Positions 26,956 through 36,257 of a stretch of 45,625 nucleotides of DNA are shown here, piece by piece. The notes below the pieces were generated by a model. That model worked only from the letters and a program-made list of their open reading frames with translations. It was not told where the DNA came from and ran no database searches. The stretch spans positions 1 through 45,625 of the forward strand of contig SLQW01000134.1 in the NCBI GenBank assembly GCA_007131295.1. Reading direction: 5' to 3'. Made by a program: the position numbers and the translations under genes. The stretch comes from Pseudomonadales bacterium (GTDB lineage: Bacteria; Pseudomonadota; Gammaproteobacteria; Pseudomonadales; Azotimanducaceae). Position 1 is the first letter of the stretch. The number at the start of each line of letters is the position of its first letter.

Positions 26956-29900
26956 CTACAGGGTGCGCAGCAGATCCCCAAGCTTACGCAGGCCCATCGC
27001 ATACATGGAGAAGTCTCCCTGACCGTCGCGCAGCAAACCGGCGACGATCTCGCCCCAGCTGCTCACGAAGGCAGGTCGCCCATCGAGCCAGGCTTCCGGA
27101 TCGACATCGTCCGCATCAGATCCTGCCAGCACACGTCCGGTGAGCGTACAGGTGTGGGTCACGAGATCATCGAGCAGGGCATCCCGCTCCATGGCCTGCC
27201 ACAGGTTCTGGGGATGCACAGCGCCGAGCGCGGCGGACACCGCAGCCTGATCGAGCCGTGAAGCGATCTGTGCATACACTTCTGCGGTAGTCGTCACCGA
27301 GTGATTGGCGCGCTCGGCGGCATCGATTATGGACAGGTCTTCTACGGCTCGATTGGCATGCGCCGCGATCATCGCGAGTTCCTCAGGCACGCCCTCACCC
27401 GTAAGCCGCGCCATGACCTCCGCCTCTCCGGCGTAAGCATCGAGCCCCTTGAGTGCTGCGCGTGTGCGCCGGAGTTCCTCGACGCGTGGCGCATAAAAAG
27501 CCACCTGCTGACCTACTGCGAGCCGGCCCCGGCGATGACGCAGGAACCAGCGTGCGCCGCGCCTGCCGAGCCGCATGAGCTCCACCATGAGCTCGAGCTG
27601 CAGAGGCATCGGTACTTCCTGGCGGAGCCTTCCTAAACGCTCGAACAGAGTGGCGATCCCGAATACCTCGCGCACGACCAAGAGCGCGCGTGCCACTTCG
27701 GCCGTATCGCCACCGATGTACTCCTGCAGATGGGTCACACAGGTGATGCCGAAGTGGTCGACCAGTTCGTTCGCTACCTGGGTGGCGACGATGTGTTCAT
27801 AGAGGTAGTGGCGCGGAAGCTCGTCTCTGAAGTTCTCGTTGAATCGTTCGGGGAACTGATGCTCGACGAAACGCGCCACACTCGGGTCCTCGGCGATCCC
27901 GGACCCCAACAGACGTTCTTTGATAAAGGTCTTGGAGTAGGACAGCAGGATAGCCAGCTCGGGACGGGTGAACGCGGCTCCAGCCCGCTGCCGGTCGAGC
28001 AGCTCCGTGTCCGAGGGCAGCTGTTCGAGCGTGCGATCGAGATCCTGCTCCGCTTCCATCCGGTGGAGGAAGCGCAGGTATTCACTCAGCCGGCCGCTGC
28101 AGTGGCGCTGCGCGATCGAAATGGCCTGGGTCTGGCGTGCATTGTTTGCGAGCACCAGTCCGGCTACCGACTCCGTCATTTCCTCGAGCAGCATGTTGCG
28201 CTGCTTCAACGTCAAATCTCCGGACGCCATCACTTCGGACAGGAGAATCTTGATATTGACCTCGTGGTCGGAGCAGTCCACTCCGCCGGCGTTGTCGATG
28301 AAGTCGGTGTTGAGTCCGACGCCCGACAGGGCTGCCTCCACGCGGCCCAGCTGGGTCAGACCTAGATTGCCGCCCTCCCCGACCACTTTGCAGCGTAGCT
28401 CCGCTCCGTTCACTCGCAGTCCGTCGTTCGTCTTGTCGCCCACATCGGCGTGGGCTTCGCCGCTTGCCTTGACGTAGGTTCCAATGCCGCCGTTCCAGAT
28501 CAGATCCACCGGAGCCTTCAGGAGCTCATGAATCAGCTCCTCCGGCGCCATACGCTCTGACTTCAGATCGAAGCGCAGGCGCATGGCCGGCGTCACGGTG
28601 ATGGACTTCTGCTGGCGGGAAAACACCCCACCACCGCTGGAAATGAGCTGGGGGTCGTAGTCGGCCCAGCTCGACCTTGGGAGATCGAAGAGTCGCCGCC
28701 GCTCGGCGAATGCGGCATCCGGGTCCGGATCCGGGTCGATGAAGATGTGCTGATGGTTGAAAGCGGCCACGAGGAGGATGGATCGCGACAGCAGCATGCC
28801 GTTTCCGAATACGTCTCCCGACATGTCTCCGATGCCAAGCACGGTTACAGGGTCTTTCTGGACATCCACGCCGCGCTCGAAGAAGTGTCGCTGCACGGAC
28901 ACCCACGCTCCACGCGCGGTGATGCCCATCTTCTTGTGGTCATAACCCTGACTGCCACCGGAAGCGAAGGCGTCGCCCAGCCAGAATCCGTACTCGAGGG
29001 CGATGGCGTTGGCGATATCGGAGAACGTCGCAGTTCCCTTGTCTGCTGCGACGACGAGATAGGGGTCGTCACCGTCGTGGCGCCGAATCCGATCGGGTGG
29101 CACGACACGCCCCTCGATGCGGTTGTCGCTTAGGTCGAGCAGACCGCGTATGAAGGTGGAATAGCACGCAACGCCTAGCTTCTGGATGCCATCACGATCG
29201 AGGCCGTCGACGTCCGATCGAACCACGAAACCGCCCTTCGCGCCCTCTGGAACGATCACGGCATTCTTCACCTGCTGCGCCTTGACCAGGCCAAGTACCT
29301 CGGTGCGGTAGTCTTCCTGCCGCTCGGACCAGCGCAATCCACCCCGGGCAATGGGGCCCGAGCGTAGATGCACGCCCTCTACTTCCGGTGCGAACACATA
29401 GATCTCGAACGGAAGTTCAGGTTTCGGCATGTCCGGGATACTGGCCGCGCGCAGCTTGAAGCTTAAGTGCCGCTTCGGCTCGCCCGATGCAGCAATCTGG
29501 AAAAAGTTCGTGCGCAGCGTCGCATCGATTAGATCAAGGTAGTGACGCAAGACCCGGTCTTCGGTAAGCGAAGGAATCGCGTCGAGGCCTTCGAGAATCT
29601 CTCCGCGCAACGCCTCCGTATAGCCTTCGCGGTCGGGATCGTGCTTGGCATAGAAGTAATCGACTAGCAGCGTCGCCACTCCAGCGTGGCGCACCAGCGT
29701 ATCGGCGATGAATTCCTGGCTGAAGGGAAAGCGGATCTGCTTCATGTAGCGTCCATAAGCACGCAGCATGGAAACATCACGCCAGGGTATGCCCGCTGCC
29801 AGGACGAGGCGGTTCAGACGATCGTTGTCGTTGTCGCCGTGCCAGGTGCGAACGAAGGTTTCTTCGAACAGGTCACCTACCTGATTAAGATCGAGTTCGT

Positions 29901-31764
29901 GTTCGTAGCTGAGGGCGAAATCGTAGATCGTCACCGGTAGCGGGTCCTGACGCCCGTCGTCCCTGGCGATGGCATACGGATACTGCTCCTGAACCCGGAC
30001 GCCGAGATGCTCCAGCAGCGGCAGGGTGTCGGAAAGCGGCAGGAACGGTCCGCAATAGAACACTTTCAGACGCAGCTTCTCGGGCGGATCCTCTAGGCGG
30101 CGATACAGCCGCATGACCAGATCACCAGTCGCTGCGAGCTTCTCCATATGGCCGATGTCGTAGACCGCCATCCGGGCATCGAAGGCTTCCCTATAGGCGG
30201 AGGGAAAGGCGCGTCCATAGCGGACCTGAAGCGTGCGGGTCTTCGACTCGCCCACCTCCTGCAGCAGTGCATCACGAAGCGCATCGTCCCAGTTCCGTGC
30301 CAACTCACGGATACGATGCTCGATGCGCTGTTCGTCCCAGGCGACGTCCGCATCGGGATCAACGCGGAGCATGAAGTGTGTGCGTATCAGCACGGACTCC
30401 GAGAAGTAGGACGTGAACTCGGCGTCCAGCGCTCCGAGCTCTTCGGTCAGGACAGCCTGAATCTGCTCTCTGAGGGCAGTGTTGTAGATTTCTCTTGGGG
30501 TGTAGACCAGACAGGAGAAGAACAGACCATAGCGGTCCTGACGCACGAACACCTGCACCTGGTTGCGTTCGTGGTTGCGTGTGATGCCGAGCGCGGTGTG
30601 GTAGAGCTCATCCGCCTCGGTCAGGAACAGCTCGTCACGCGGATAGGTGGCGAGGACCTGCTTGAGTACCTTGCCGTCGAATCCTGACATGTCGTAACCG
30701 GACCATGACAGCACCTGGGCAACGCGCTTGCGCACGATGGGAATCCGCTGCGGCAGTTCCTGATAGACCACGGATGTGTAGAGGCCGAGGATGCCGGTTT
30801 CGCCTATGACGTTGCCCGCCGCGTCGAAGTGTTTGAGGGCAATGTAGTCGGGATAGGCGGGGCGATGCACCCGGGAGCGGGTTCCACTCTTGGCAAACTG
30901 CAGGACCCGGGGCTCGAGGAGAAACGCCCGCGTTGCCGGCTTGAGCTGGTCGAGCAGTCGTGGCCTTGAGGGGCGCTTGCGATTGCGCATCGTTCCGAGT
31001 TCGGATCCCTCGACCTGACGCAGGGTCTTGCCTTCCGGCGCTTCCGCAATCTCGAAGCTGCGTGCTCCGAGAAAGCAGAAATTGTCTTCGAGTAACCAGC
31101 TCAGGAAAGCCGCGGCTTCGGCGATTTCCTCTTCGGGGCGCGGTGGCGGCGCCTGTTCGAGCGTCCGGATCATTTCCGTGATCCGCTCCCGCATGGCGTC
31201 GAAGTCGGCCACTGCTGCCCGCACGTCCGCCAGGGTGGAGTCGAGGTCGGCCACGAAGTCTGGGAACTCTGCGCGATCGAGGCGGTCGATCTCTGCGTGG
31301 ATGATGACCTCTTTGCTGCCCTCCTCTTCTGCTTCTGCCAGACCGAGAAAATGACCGGCATCATCCCGCCTTACTGGCAGAACGACGTTGTGCATGCAGT
31401 GCAGGATGAGGTCATGGCGTGCGAGAGCCATGAGGAACGAATCGACGATGAACGGCATGTCCGGGTGATGGATCTGTGCGATCGTATGGCTCGACATCCA
31501 GCCATGCTGTTCGAGCTGCGGGTTGAATACCGAGACCAGCGGTTTGCCGTCGAGGCGCCGCTCGAGTACTGCTCGAATGCCGACCAGGGCGCCATAAAGG
31601 TCTTCCGGCTGTCGCTCATCGAGGTCTTCCACCGGAGTCCGGGCATGAAACCGGCGCGCGAAGTCGGCCAGCTCCTGAGCCTGCTCGGCACCAAGGTGGC
31701 GCTCGATCACTGCTTCGAGTCGCGCAAAGCAATCGGAACGACGGTCTGCCGCAGTGAAAGTCAT
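26956..31764 (-). CDS. NAD-specific glutamate dehydrogenase, large (180-kDa) type
   Basis: A 1602-residue single polypeptide matching the large NAD-GDH class of Pseudomonas and other proteobacteria (about 1600 residues). The N-terminal half carries ACT-like regulatory segments (PFIVDSFLMAL, VFVRQDRYGLFFSCLVY). The catalytic core holds GPIARGGLRWS (about residue 803-813) and the Lys843-containing VPEGAKGGFVV. Typical partners GDMSGDVFGNGML and DCSDHEVNIKILL follow. It deaminates glutamate to 2-oxoglutarate plus ammonia, mainly catabolic. The ATG at 31764 fits the family N-terminus (MTFTAADRR) and has AGGGG just upstream; the open frame to 31998 lies over the divergent msrB start and is not credible. 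Confidence 0.97.
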   Translation of the reverse strand: MTFTAADRRSDCFARLEAVIERHLGAEQAQELADFARRFHARTPVEDLDERQPEDLYGALVGIRAVLERRLDGKPLVSVFNPQLEQHGWMSSHTIAQIHHPDMPFIVDSFLMALARHDLILHCMHNVVLPVRRDDAGHFLGLAEAEEEGSKEVIIHAEIDRLDRAEFPDFVADLDSTLADVRAAVADFDAMRERITEMIRTLEQAPPPRPEEEIAEAAAFLSWLLEDNFCFLGARSFEIAEAPEGKTLRQVEGSELGTMRNRKRPSRPRLLDQLKPATRAFLLEPRVLQFAKSGTRSRVHRPAYPDYIALKHFDAAGNVIGETGILGLYTSVVYQELPQRIPIVRKRVAQVLSWSGYDMSGFDGKVLKQVLATYPRDELFLTEADELYHTALGITRNHERNQVQVFVRQDRYGLFFSCLVYTPREIYNTALREQIQAVLTEELGALDAEFTSYFSESVLIRTHFMLRVDPDADVAWDEQRIEHRIRELARNWDDALRDALLQEVGESKTRTLQVRYGRAFPSAYREAFDARMAVYDIGHMEKLAATGDLVMRLYRRLEDPPEKLRLKVFYCGPFLPLSDTLPLLEHLGVRVQEQYPYAIARDDGRQDPLPVTIYDFALSYEHELDLNQVGDLFEETFVRTWHGDNDNDRLNRLVLAAGIPWRDVSMLRAYGRYMKQIRFPFSQEFIADTLVRHAGVATLLVDYFYAKHDPDREGYTEALRGEILEGLDAIPSLTEDRVLRHYLDLIDATLRTNFFQIAASGEPKRHLSFKLRAASIPDMPKPELPFEIYVFAPEVEGVHLRSGPIARGGLRWSERQEDYRTEVLGLVKAQQVKNAVIVPEGAKGGFVVRSDVDGLDRDGIQKLGVACYSTFIRGLLDLSDNRIEGRVVPPDRIRRHDGDDPYLVVAADKGTATFSDIANAIALEYGFWLGDAFASGGSQGYDHKKMGITARGAWVSVQRHFFERGVDVQKDPVTVLGIGDMSGDVFGNGMLLSRSILLVAAFNHQHIFIDPDPDPDAAFAERRRLFDLPRSSWADYDPQLISSGGGVFSRQQKSITVTPAMRLRFDLKSERMAPEELIHELLKAPVDLIWNGGIGTYVKASGEAHADVGDKTNDGLRVNGAELRCKVVGEGGNLGLTQLGRVEAALSGVGLNTDFIDNAGGVDCSDHEVNIKILLSEVMASGDLTLKQRNMLLEEMTESVAGLVLANNARQTQAISIAQRHCSGRLSEYLRFLHRMEAEQDLDRTLEQLPSDTELLDRQRAGAAFTRPELAILLSYSKTFIKERLLGSGIAEDPSVARFVEHQFPERFNENFRDELPRHYLYEHIVATQVANELVDHFGITCVTHLQEYIGGDTAEVARALLVVREVFGIATLFERLGRLRQEVPMPLQLELMVELMRLGRRGARWFLRHRRGRLAVGQQVAFYAPRVEELRRTRAALKGLDAYAGEAEVMARLTGEGVPEELAMIAAHANRAVEDLSIIDAAERANHSVTTTAEVYAQIASRLDQAAVSAALGAVHPQNLWQAMERDALLDDLVTHTCTLTGRVLAGSDADDVDPEAWLDGRPAFVSSWGEIVAGLLRDGQGDFSMYAMGLRKLGDLLRTL

Positions 31765-31904
31765 GTCCCCTGGTCCCTGTATAGCTCCCGGTTTCTGGTA
31801 GCGTACGCTGGATCCGGGCTTTGAGCTAAGTACTCGCCGCTGGCCGTATGCATGCCGGCTGGCGAGGACACCCGCAACATGGGCGCATCGTGGGAGATCC
31901 CATT

Positions 31905-32414
31905 GTGAAACGCCGTGAACTGTCCCTCGCCATGCTTGCTGCTGCAGCGCTGCCCATCGTCGGTGCATGTACGCCACCGACGCGTGGGACCTCGGCACCG
32001 CCGAGCACGACGCTTTCCCGCGCCGAGTGGCGAGACCTCCTTCCGGCAGACCGCTTTGCAGTGCTGTTCGAGGAAGCTACCGAGCGCCCTTTCAGCAGCC
32101 CGCTCAACGACGAGCAACGCAGCGGGACCTACATCTGTGCTGCCTGTCATCTGCCCCTGTTCGAAAGCCGACACAAATACGATAGCGGGACGGGATGGCC
32201 GAGCTTCACCCAGCCCATTGCCGGCAGCATGGGCACGAAACCGGACTACAAGCTGCTGATCCGGCGCACCGAGTACCACTGCATCCGCTGCGGCGGCCAT
32301 CAGGGTCACGTTTTCCGCGACGGACCACCTCCCCGCGGCGAACGCTGGTGCAACAATGGCCTGGCGCTGCTTTTCATTCCCGAAGGTGAGGCGCTGCCGC
32401 CTCTGCGGGGTTGA
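31905..32414 (+). CDS. msrB: Methionine-R-sulfoxide reductase, exported lipoprotein form
   Basis: A 169-residue MsrB with zinc pairs CAAC (78/81) and CIRC, YDSGTGWPSF, GHQGHVF and the catalytic Cys149 in RWCNNG. It starts at GTG 31905 with GGGAG 8 nt upstream. The N-terminus KRRELSLAMLAAAALPIVGAC has a twin-arginine pair and a lipobox-like VGAC (Cys22), so it is probably exported and lipid-anchored, repairing oxidised methionines in envelope proteins. The upstream in-frame ATG at 31848 would remove this signal from the N-terminus. It is divergent from the glutamate dehydrogenase. Confidence 0.9.
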   Translation: MKRRELSLAMLAAAALPIVGACTPPTRGTSAPPSTTLSRAEWRDLLPADRFAVLFEEATERPFSSPLNDEQRSGTYICAACHLPLFESRHKYDSGTGWPSFTQPIAGSMGTKPDYKLLIRRTEYHCIRCGGHQGHVFRDGPPPRGERWCNNGLALLFIPEGEALPPLRG

Positions 32415-32457
32415 CCGTGCTGGCGCCCGGTTCCGCGGTCTGGCACATTTTGCGGTC

Positions 32458-33951
32458 ATGACCAGCTATTTTCCCCGCCTTGCGCTGCTTTGCGCGGTCT
32501 GCCTCCTCGCGCCGATCATCCCGGTGCAGGCCAGCCTTCCGCAGCCGGTGGCCCGCATCGCCAACGCCCTGGAGGTCGATCACGCCCACGTCAGCGTCTG
32601 GGTGCAGGAACTCGGTGCCAGCGAGCCTATGCTGGCGCACCTTCCGGACGTTCCGCGCACACCGGCATCCACCATGAAGCTCGTGAGCTCCTTCGCCGCC
32701 CTGCAGGGACTTGGGCCTGCATACCGCTGGCAGACGGAGGCCTACGCGCTCGGGCCGGTCGAAAACGGCGTGCTGGCCGGAGACCTTTTGCTGCGCGGTC
32801 AGGGTGATCCCTACCTGGTGCGCGAGGAGTTCTGGCGGCTCGTGCAGGGCATCCGCCACAGCGGCATCAGCCGGATCGAGGGCGATCTGGTATTCGACGG
32901 CAGCTACTACCAGCTGCCAGCGGAGTCGCCCGGCGATTTCGATGGTCGACCCGACCGAATCTATAACCTGCTGCCGCACCCGCTGCTGGTGAACTTCAAC
33001 GCCGTCCGCTTCGAATTCGAGCCCCGCGGAAGGCAGGTCCAAGTGCGCACCGAACCGGTGCTGCGCAACATCGAGGTGCACAATCGGCTGCAGGTGCGCC
33101 CTGGCGCATGCGCTGGCTATCAGCGTGGCATCGCCCTCAATGTGCTCGAGCCGCCGGTACGGGACAGGGTGCTGCTCGAAGGCAGTTTCCCGTCAGGCTG
33201 TCGGCAATTCGCCATGACCCGCAGCGTCCTCGAACCGGAGTCCTACGCCTTCGGTCTCTTTGAGAAGTACTGGCATCAGCTCGGCGGCGAGATCGAGGGG
33301 CAATGGCGCCAGGGGAGGCTGCCGGCCACTCTGCAGATCGCTTTCGAAGGACTGGCCGAGGACGACAATGGCGACGAATTCCTCGGGGCACGTGACGCCC
33401 TGGTGCACGTACACCGGTCACGACCGCTAGGTGAACTGGTGCGCTTGGTCAACAAGTACAGCAACAACGTCATGACCCGGCACCTGGAACTTACCCTGGG
33501 CGCCGAGCGCTTCGAACCCCCGGCAACTCCGGAAAAGGGCCGCGCCGCGACCCTCGAGATTCTTCGCCAGCACGGCATCGATACGACGACGATGGTTCTC
33601 GACAATCCCTCGGGGCTTTCCCGCAGTGCCCGGCTTTCTGCAAGGCAGCTGGGCCAGCTGCTGCAGGCGGCCTGGGACACGCCGTTCATGCCGGAATTCG
33701 TCGCCTCCCTGGCGCTTGCCGGGCTCGACGGAACGATGCATCGTCGTTTCCGGGATCGTCCCGAAACAGGGCGTATGCACCTGAAGACGGGCACGCTGGA
33801 TAACGTCTCGGCCGTGGCCGGCTATGTGCACACGCCGACCAACAGGCGTCTCATAGTGGTGGTGCTCGTCAATGCAGAGAACGCACACCGCGGCCCGGGT
33901 GAGGAGATTCAGGATGCGGTATTGCGCTGGGCGTTCGCGCAGGGTTCCTGA
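32458..33951 (+). CDS. dacB: D-alanyl-D-alanine carboxypeptidase/endopeptidase (PBP4)
   Basis: A 497-residue penicillin-binding protein of the PBP4/DacB class. It has a signal peptide (about residues 1-26), SxxK motif Ser71-Thr-Met-Lys74, SxN motif Ser335-Asn-Asn337 in KYSNNVM, and KTG at 443-445, with the large insert between the first two motifs typical of the class. It trims and cleaves peptidoglycan cross-links in the periplasm. The ATG at 32458 is the only sensible start for the signal peptide, though no strong ribosome-binding site precedes it. It follows msrB by 43 nt and converges tail to tail with the thioredoxin-like gene. Confidence 0.95.
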   Translation: MTSYFPRLALLCAVCLLAPIIPVQASLPQPVARIANALEVDHAHVSVWVQELGASEPMLAHLPDVPRTPASTMKLVSSFAALQGLGPAYRWQTEAYALGPVENGVLAGDLLLRGQGDPYLVREEFWRLVQGIRHSGISRIEGDLVFDGSYYQLPAESPGDFDGRPDRIYNLLPHPLLVNFNAVRFEFEPRGRQVQVRTEPVLRNIEVHNRLQVRPGACAGYQRGIALNVLEPPVRDRVLLEGSFPSGCRQFAMTRSVLEPESYAFGLFEKYWHQLGGEIEGQWRQGRLPATLQIAFEGLAEDDNGDEFLGARDALVHVHRSRPLGELVRLVNKYSNNVMTRHLELTLGAERFEPPATPEKGRAATLEILRQHGIDTTTMVLDNPSGLSRSARLSARQLGQLLQAAWDTPFMPEFVASLALAGLDGTMHRRFRDRPETGRMHLKTGTLDNVSAVAGYVHTPTNRRLIVVVLVNAENAHRGPGEEIQDAVLRWAFAQGS

Positions 33952-33953
33952 GA

Positions 33954-34361
33954 CTATAGGCCGAGTTCGTCGGCCAGCCGGCGGCGCAACTCGTCTTCGC
34001 CATGCTCGATGAGTCCACGCCCGCGCAGCGTGCCCTCCTCGTCGAACGTCATCAAGATGCCGGAAAAAGCGCGATAGCGCTCGGCGAAGGCACGCCCGCG
34101 GGGCGTACCGAGATCCGCCACGAGAAACAGCACCTCATGCCGATGATCGGGCCTGACGCGGTCGAGCAGGGCCATCGTTTCCATGCTGGCCGGTGCATAG
34201 TTCTCGAAGGTCAGCACGACCGCGGGTGTGCCCGTACCGACTTGGCTAATGTCGCTGTCGTACCCGCCTTTGGGCAACAGCGCGATGATAAAGACGGCCG
34301 GAATGGCGATCACGGCGAGGGTGATCAGGAGACGTCGCGGTCTGGACACACCCTGCTCCAT
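33954..34361 (-). CDS. Single-pass membrane protein with thioredoxin-like domain lacking CxxC
   Basis: A 135-residue protein with one N-terminal membrane helix (about residues 11-29) and a periplasmic domain whose strands (PAVVLTFENYAPASMETMALLDRV, HEVLFLVADL, RGRAFAERYRAFSGILMTFDEEG) fit a thioredoxin fold. There is no Cys in the domain, so it cannot do dithiol exchange. The ATG at 34361 is chosen; a GTG at 34403 is in frame. It is divergent from the gamma-glutamyltransferase gene. I do not recognise a named family; the fold call is by pattern and moderate. Confidence 0.7.
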   Translation of the reverse strand: MEQGVSRPRRLLITLAVIAIPAVFIIALLPKGGYDSDISQVGTGTPAVVLTFENYAPASMETMALLDRVRPDHRHEVLFLVADLGTPRGRAFAERYRAFSGILMTFDEEGTLRGRGLIEHGEDELRRRLADELGL

Positions 34362-34483
34362 GGCTCCGGTACGAAACGTGCTTGAACGTGTAGGACGGAC
34401 CACGCCAGCGTCTGTCTTCGGCTAGACCCGTCGCGGCAGATGGTACAGTTTCCGGCTATCCAAGAACCAGATCGAGGAGTCGA

Positions 34484-36220
34484 ATGGCGATGCGTGTACT
34501 CTTGCTGGCCACAGCGGTGCTGGCAGCGGCCTGCGGCGACCTCGCAGAACCGGTGGGATCCCTCGAAGACGAGGTCGGCCGAGATGGTCCGGCCATGGTC
34601 GCGGCAGCCAACCCGTATGCCGTCGATGCCGGTCTCGAGATCTTGCGTTCAGGCGGCTCGGCGGCGGACGCCGCCATTGCAGCCCACGCGGTTCTTGGCC
34701 TGGTCGAGCCCCAGAGCTCAGGCATCGGCGGCGGTGGTTTCATGCTGACCTACGCCGCCGAGGACGGCAGTGTGCTTGCCTTCGATGGCCGCGAAACCGC
34801 TCCGGAGGGAGCCCTTCCGGATATGTTCCTGGACGCGGACGGCTCCGAACTCGGCTTCTTCGAGCGCGTGCAGACCGGTCATTCCATCGGCGTCCCCAGT
34901 GCCATAGCGCTCTACCAAGCGGTGCATGAACGCCATGGTGCCCTACCCTGGAGCGAACTCTTCGAACCGGCCATCAGTCTCGCCGAAGCAGGATTCGAGG
35001 TGTCCCCCCGCCTGCACGAACTGCTCGACCGCATTCGCCGTGTGACGAGCCTGGACGAGAACCCGAGCACCGCCGAGTACTTCTTTCCGGACGGCGAACC
35101 TCTGCCGGTTGGCACGGTCCGGACCAATCACGCCTATGCCCGAGTACTGCGCCGCATTGCCGACGAGGGGCCGGAGGCCTTCTACAGCGGTACCATAGCC
35201 GAGCAGATCATTGCTGGCGTGTCCGAAGCACCACGGCCAGGAACCATGACCAAGGCCGACCTGGAGGCTTACCGACCAGTTATCCGGGAAGCGGTCTGCG
35301 GACCTTATCGGGGATATCGAGTCTGCTCCATGCCGCCCCCCTCGTCGGGAACTGCCGTGGTGCAGATCCTGGGGCTGATCGAGCAGCTTGCGCCCGACGG
35401 AATCGACAATGATGCATCGGGCTGGGGCACATTCATCGATGCAATGAAGCTTGGCTACGCCGATCGCGACCACTACGTTGCGGATGCGGATTTTGTTCCG
35501 GTGCCAGTAGCCGACCTGATCGCCCCTGAGTACATTGCGGCGCGTGCTCGTGAGCGTGCGCCGCCCGGCGAGCCGGTAGCGCCCGGCGATCCTGGAGCGG
35601 TGCTTCACGATGAGCCGATTCGTGCCCGCTGGGCCCTCGCTGACGCCGGCGAGGCGACCGGCACGACACATCTCTCGGTAGTGGATGCCGCAGGCAACGC
35701 CGTTGCGTTCACGGCCTCCGTGGAGATGCCGTTCGGCAGCCAGCGCATGGCTTCCGGTTTCATACTCAACAACCAGCTGACCGATTTCGCCGCTACGCCG
35801 AACATCGACGGGGTTCCGGTGGCGAATGCTGTGGCAGCAGGCAAACGGCCACGGTCATCCATGACGCCCGTTCTCGTGTTCGACGCGGACGGGAATCTGT
35901 TCATGGTCACGGGATCACCGGGTGGCAACTCGATCATCGCTTACACTTTGAAGACCGTGATCGGCGTCATCGATTTCGGCCTTTCCGCCCAGGCTGCAGT
36001 GGACTTGCCGAACGTCATTGCCCGGGGCCTGCCGGTACAGATCGAACGCGAGCGCGCGCCTCAGGCACTCATCGATGGCCTGAGTGAGCTGGGCTACCCG
36101 CTCGACGAGCGCGGCGGCGAGAATTCCGGGCTTCACACGATCGTAGTGCGCGATGGTGGACTCGAGGGCGCAGCCGACCCGCGGCGCGAGGGCCGCGTCG
36201 GGCAGCTCGATGCTCACTGA
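34484..36220 (+). CDS. ggt: Gamma-glutamyltransferase, predicted lipoprotein
   Basis: A 578-residue Ntn hydrolase precursor of normal family length. The signal ends in lipobox AAAC (Cys17), so the enzyme is likely membrane-anchored rather than freely periplasmic as in E. coli. The self-cleavage nucleophile is Thr394 in GTTHLSVVD, splitting large and small subunits; GSPGGNSII is the oxyanion/substrate segment and PQSSGIGGGGFML the early glutamate-binding region. It cleaves glutathione and related gamma-glutamyl compounds outside the cytoplasm. GAGGAG precedes the ATG. Confidence 0.95.
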   Translation: MAMRVLLLATAVLAAACGDLAEPVGSLEDEVGRDGPAMVAAANPYAVDAGLEILRSGGSAADAAIAAHAVLGLVEPQSSGIGGGGFMLTYAAEDGSVLAFDGRETAPEGALPDMFLDADGSELGFFERVQTGHSIGVPSAIALYQAVHERHGALPWSELFEPAISLAEAGFEVSPRLHELLDRIRRVTSLDENPSTAEYFFPDGEPLPVGTVRTNHAYARVLRRIADEGPEAFYSGTIAEQIIAGVSEAPRPGTMTKADLEAYRPVIREAVCGPYRGYRVCSMPPPSSGTAVVQILGLIEQLAPDGIDNDASGWGTFIDAMKLGYADRDHYVADADFVPVPVADLIAPEYIAARARERAPPGEPVAPGDPGAVLHDEPIRARWALADAGEATGTTHLSVVDAAGNAVAFTASVEMPFGSQRMASGFILNNQLTDFAATPNIDGVPVANAVAAGKRPRSSMTPVLVFDADGNLFMVTGSPGGNSIIAYTLKTVIGVIDFGLSAQAAVDLPNVIARGLPVQIERERAPQALIDGLSELGYPLDERGGENSGLHTIVVRDGGLEGAADPRREGRVGQLDAH

Positions 36221-36257
36221 GCGCGAGGTCATGCAGATTCGTGCGGAGGCTGGCGTA

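Noticed and set aside
31765-31998. 78-residue N-terminal extension of glutamate dehydrogenase
   Set aside because: It would run across the msrB start region, and the family N-terminus is at the ATG at 31764.
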